From Sulfurovum sp. (GTDB lineage: Bacteria > Campylobacterota > Campylobacteria > Campylobacterales > Sulfurovaceae): a stretch of DNA of 64,000 nucleotides. Positions 61,389 to 64,000 of this stretch are shown one piece after another. Made by a program: the position numbers and the translations under genes. Every line of letters begins with the position of its first letter. The stretch's first letter is position 1. The stretch covers positions 109,386 to 173,385 of the forward strand of contig JALTVI010000068.1 of NCBI GenBank assembly GCA_027049035.1. The letters are read 5' to 3'. Below the pieces are notes generated by a model. That model made no database searches. It was not told where the DNA came from and saw only the letters and a program-made list of their open reading frames with translations.

Positions 61389-62861
61389 TTATGGGTATTT
61401 AGGGGTATGACTACCATCAGGATGCTGTTGATCCCAATGAGGATCGTGTGTACCTCGGTGTCCATCTGGTACAGGCTCCCAGTAGTTACCATTTTTATCT
61501 GGATATCCCTTCCTATTTTTATTCCAAGGAATTTTTCGTAATCCTTTTTTCTTTTTATGCGGAACAAAATCTGGATGATCAGGTTCTTTATTTTTGTCAA
61601 CAGGTTTTGCATTACAAACATAATCATCCATTACAGAGTCATTTTCTCTGTAATGATCCCACCAGTCTGCCAAAGCATAGCCTGCATCATAACCCAACAT
61701 AGCAGATTCATACACCATACCTGCACCAAGTGTTGGGAAAATTGTAACAGGGCTTATTGTAGGAGTGAACGGAATTGCAATTGCTGTTAATCCATTCTCA
61801 TCAATCCAATTAACAGGATCAGACCAAACATACCCATACAAATTCGAGTCCCCACCGGCAAATCCGATAGGGTCTTTTGCCGTCCACTTACCAGTATAGG
61901 CATCATACTCCCGATACCCAAAGTGCGTTAGCTTCGTGTCACTGTCATACAATCCTCCGGCAAAGCCAAACGGCACTTTAAAGCTTGGATTTGTGTCGTT
62001 TATGATATTACCATAAGTATCGTAAGTGATCTCTTTGATCAGCTCGATGGTGTTGTCGGGGGACAACACCCTACTGACGGCTCTAAGGCTGCCCACCTGA
62101 TCATAATGCAGATAGTATCGCTTACCGCTTGCATCAGTCATACTTATGGGCATCCTGCCGTCGGCATACTCAAATCTTTGGATCAAATTGTCATTACCAT
62201 CATAAATTGCCAATAGTGTCGTAAGGTCTTCCCAAAGATACTTTTCGACGATCGTGCCGTTGACCTCTTTGGCGATGCGTCTGTTCAGAGGATCGGTGAT
62301 GTAGTGTATCTGCGTACTGTCAGGGAGTGTGGCATCTGTGAGGGCTCCTAGGGTGTTGTAGCTGTAGGTGTAGCGGCTTCCTTCCGGGAGGGTTATGGCG
62401 GTGAGGTAGCCGTCTTCGTCGTAGCTCTGTTCAAGCTGTCCGATGAGGGTGATCTCATCATCGGCATTGTAGGATTGTAGCTGATTGGTGATATTGCGCT
62501 CTTTGCTTGTGGCGGTGAGTCTGTTGCCGTTACTGTCATAAGTGTAGTGCTCTACTGCTTTTCTGTTCTTTCTGACAGTAGTGAGTCTGCCTCTCTCATC
62601 GTATCGGTAGGTGTAGGTACGCTTCTTGCCTTGGAGGGTCTCTATCTTTTTAGTGATCTGTCCGGCTTTGTTTCTGTAGAGCTTCACCCCAAAGAGCGCA
62701 TCAGACTGCCTGCCAAGCTCTCCGTAGAGGTTGTAATGGCTTATCTGTGTGTAGCTGCCGTCCGTGATGTTGATATCCAAGCCGAAGTGTTTGGTGCGGG
62801 TGATGGTGTAGCTGCCGCTTTGGATCAGCTCGTTGTCTTGGTTGTAGCTGTGGTATAGGGG
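61389..62861 (-). pseudogene. Rhs/YD-repeat toxin cassette 2, 5'-truncated (orphan rhs-CT)
   Basis: The open frame (491 codons) begins directly after a TGA inside the REP repeat (62864-62862), with no credible start. YD repeats (YRYDERGRLTTV, YTYDSNGNRLTA) lead to the Rhs core end (AGGLYDSDTKLTHFGYREYD, GKWTAKDPIG, SNLYGYVWSDPVNWIDENGLT). The C-terminal toxin (about 130 aa) ends in NGNYWEPVPDGHRGTHDPHW and GSH, resembling the His-rich polymorphic toxin type 37/HNH-like tails. It is followed by its own immunity candidate. Confidence 0.82.
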
Positions 62862-62976
62862 TCAGGTGATAACGATAATACAACTAAAGAGATCGTGTTC
62901 TGCCAAGTTGGATTGTAAATTGTATCATATCGAAACATTATTTCATAAAAATATGTTATCATTATCACCTGACCCC
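62858..62976. mobile_element. REPIN/MITE-like element, 119 bp
   Basis: Inverted ends 62858-62878 (GGGGTCAGGTGATAACGATA) and 62955-62976 (TTATCATTATCACCTGACCC) flank a gene-free interior that does not match the element at 59347. Its left end forms the 5' edge of Rhs cassette 2 and its right end the 5' edge of the IS30 remnant. Confidence 0.75.
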
Positions 62977-62977
62977 T

Positions 62978-63205
62978 ATGCCACTATGCCATTATTTCTG
63001 TGATCCCTATAGCTCTTGGCAAAGAGGTATCAATGAAAACATCAACGGGCTTATTAGACAATATATTCCCAAAGGCAGTAGCTTTGAACATCTGAGCAAA
63101 AAGGATATAAAACGTATAGAAGAGAGACTCAATCACAGACCAAGAAAATCACTGGGTTGGAAAACACCCCATGAGGTATTTTATGAAAAGATGAAAGCTT
63201 CTTAG
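62978..63205 (+). pseudogene. C-terminal remnant of an IS30-family transposase
   Basis: 75 codons: YFCDPYSSWQRGINENINGL, then IPKGSSFEHLSKKDIKRIEERLNHRPRKSLGWKTPHEVF, the standard IS30 ending with the catalytic Glu region (QRGxNENxNG). The first two thirds of the transposase are missing. The fragment begins at the CCTATG edge of the REP repeat. Confidence 0.88.
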
Positions 63206-63274
63206 GAGGTTTTAGGTAGAATTTTTTAACGGTGAAATTGCACTATGGTTGAAAAGTCGAGATGGTTTTTATTA

Positions 63275-63336
63275 GGTTATCATTATCACCTGACCCCTAT
63301 GCTCTCTATGCTCTGTGGCGGTGAGTCTGTTGCCGT
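63275..63336. repeat. REP copy fused to a short Rhs fragment
   Basis: 63275-63302 is another copy of GTTATCATTATCACCTGACC plus CCCTATGC, in direct orientation with 62955-62980, so two copies flank the IS30 remnant. 63314-63336 repeats 23 bp of the YD-repeat coding region at 62508-62530 (TGTGGCGGTGAGTCTGTTGC...), a scrap of a further Rhs copy. Confidence 0.7.
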
Positions 63337-63370
63337 GTGACCTACATCGAGCTTAAGGCTTAGGGATTGC

Positions 63371-63395
63371 GGCTACCACGTGAAACGTGGTAGCC
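63371..63395. terminator. 10-bp hairpin GGCTACCACG/CGTGGTAGCC
   Basis: A perfect stem with loop TGAAA lies downstream of immunity gene 3 (minus). There is no U-run on either side close enough to be sure of termination. It could also be a REP hairpin, as at 59644. Confidence 0.45.
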
Positions 63396-63451
63396 AGAGA
63401 ACAATTTTATTATAACTGTATTCTTGAGTGCTTTTTGATTATACAAGCGAG

Positions 63452-63733
63452 TTAGTTTGAAGTTAAACATGTCACATATTGAGGAATAATAATAAACATA
63501 ATTTTATATATAAAAAAATAACCACCTGTTGGTAAAATTATAAATGAAAAGAGTAAAAAGTTAAAAGGATTTTTTCTAATAATATCATTCTTATTTAAGA
63601 TAAAAAACCATCCTCTTTTTTTTCCTATTTTATATGCATCATAAGCCATATATGCGACAGAGATAAAACCCAGTAGAAAAAAAATTAAAGCAAGGATATA
63701 TCCAATAAACCCTATCCAACTGCATGTTACCAT
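63452..63733 (-). CDS. candidate membrane immunity protein of Rhs cassette 3
   Basis: 93 aa with GGAGGAG before ATG 63733, overlapping the toxin gene stop by 7 bp. Two to three membrane helices (about 7-35, 58-80). A multi-helix inner membrane immunity protein usually protects against toxins acting on or entering through the membrane or periplasm. The role is inferred from position. Confidence 0.6.
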   Translation of the reverse strand: MVTCSWIGFIGYILALIFFLLGFISVAYMAYDAYKIGKKRGWFFILNKNDIIRKNPFNFLLFSFIILPTGGYFFIYKIMFIIIPQYVTCLTSN

Positions 63734-64000
63734 GAGGCTCCTCCACTGTTAGAAATAGCGCCACCAATTACCGCACCCGCTGCTGCTCCTGCTCTTTCAT
63801 AATTACTTATTGAACCTTCCCATTCAATAGTTGGATACTTAATATTAGTTATTATTGGAGTTGCTTTATTATAATTCTTTATGCTTTTCCCCATATTTCC
63901 TAATGCTCCACCAAAACCACTACCAACTGCTCCCAGTGCACTACTCCTAGCTAACTCTTCCCAGTCAAAATCTTTACATGGATCAGAACTTTGTTGATAT
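63727..64000 (-). CDS. C-terminus of a polymorphic toxin, probably Rhs (5' end outside window)
   Basis: 91 codons are visible, running from the right edge to TAA at 63729-63727. The sequence has no start here: DPCKDFDWEELARSSALGAV, then FGGALGNMGKSIKNYNKAT, and a Gly/Ala-rich hydrophobic end (AGAAAGAVIGGAISNSGGASW). The Gly-zipper-like end could insert in membranes, which would fit the membrane immunity candidate. Assignment to Rhs rests on the neighbouring cassettes and the overlap with the immunity gene. Confidence 0.55.
   Translation of the reverse strand, partial: YQQSSDPCKDFDWEELARSSALGAVGSGFGGALGNMGKSIKNYNKATPIITNIKYPTIEWEGSISNYERAGAAAGAVIGGAISNSGGASW

Noticed and set aside
62701..62883. 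60-codon minus-strand frame over the start of Rhs cassette 2
   Set aside because: It is an out-of-frame reading of the YD-repeat region (PQLQPRQRADPKRQLHHHP) and has no independent support.
63371..63395. tRNA-like or riboswitch structure near the right edge
   Set aside because: Only one simple hairpin is present. No cloverleaf, anticodon arm or conserved aptamer core could be drawn.

Overview
The window looks like a chromosomal segment of a Campylobacterota bacterium, probably Sulfurovum-like. The main evidence is a block at 28855-43128 that carries adk, aspS, nadK, recN, tatD, a LysM transglycosylase, rlpA, hisB, kdsC, lptC, lptA, engB, a short argA-type acetyltransferase, a membrane protein and PBP2. 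From memory, almost the same run is found in Campylobacter jejuni. The short adenylate kinase, the short ArgA-type enzyme and the dense overlapping genes agree. No rRNA, tRNA or CRISPR array was seen.

Layout. 1-2254 (minus): a GH20 hexosaminidase running off the left edge and a diacylglycerol-kinase-like protein. 2291-12944 (plus): a near-continuous lipid-trafficking operon with a split PqiA, PqiB (MCE), PqiC, two MmpL-type RND exporters, a LolA-like periplasmic protein and a predicted outer membrane barrel. 12941-15519 (minus): a histidine kinase/response regulator pair. 15670-19767: small envelope proteins and a histone-deacetylase-family enzyme. 19964-24470: an AcrB-type RND pump in two overlapping halves plus a convergent periplasmic adaptor. 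24614-28669: FadL-type porin, unknown genes and an 807-bp gene-free repeat cluster. 28855-43128: the conserved housekeeping block. 43269-50000: CaCA antiporter, ybeY, queC, hemF, fabI, an rRNA methyltransferase and thpR. 51159-53005: an AT-rich accessory patch with a zeta-type toxin pair, an orphan CopG antitoxin and two truncated genes. 53123-59166: arfB, three methyltransferases, a CAP-domain protein and an orphan TRAP binding protein.

59217-64000 is the most unusual part. xthA is cut after about 43 codons by a short element with inverted repeats. Beyond it, on the minus strand, lie three Rhs/YD-repeat toxin C-termini, each followed within about 8 bp (or overlapping) by a small candidate immunity gene. 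The two internal cassettes lack a start and lose their reading frame inside a REP-like motif related to GTTATCATTATCACCTGACC. Complete inverted pairs of this motif (REPIN-like) and transposase remnants (RAYT-type and IS30-type) lie between the cassettes. I read it as an Rhs locus with orphan toxin/immunity cassettes marked out by a REP/REPIN family.

Two further patterns run through the window. First, intergenic gaps hold several families of short hairpin repeats whose stems vary in sequence but stay paired, so the structure is conserved rather than the sequence. Second, six genes have a TATAAT-like box only 6-7 nt before the start codon, which suggests leaderless transcripts.
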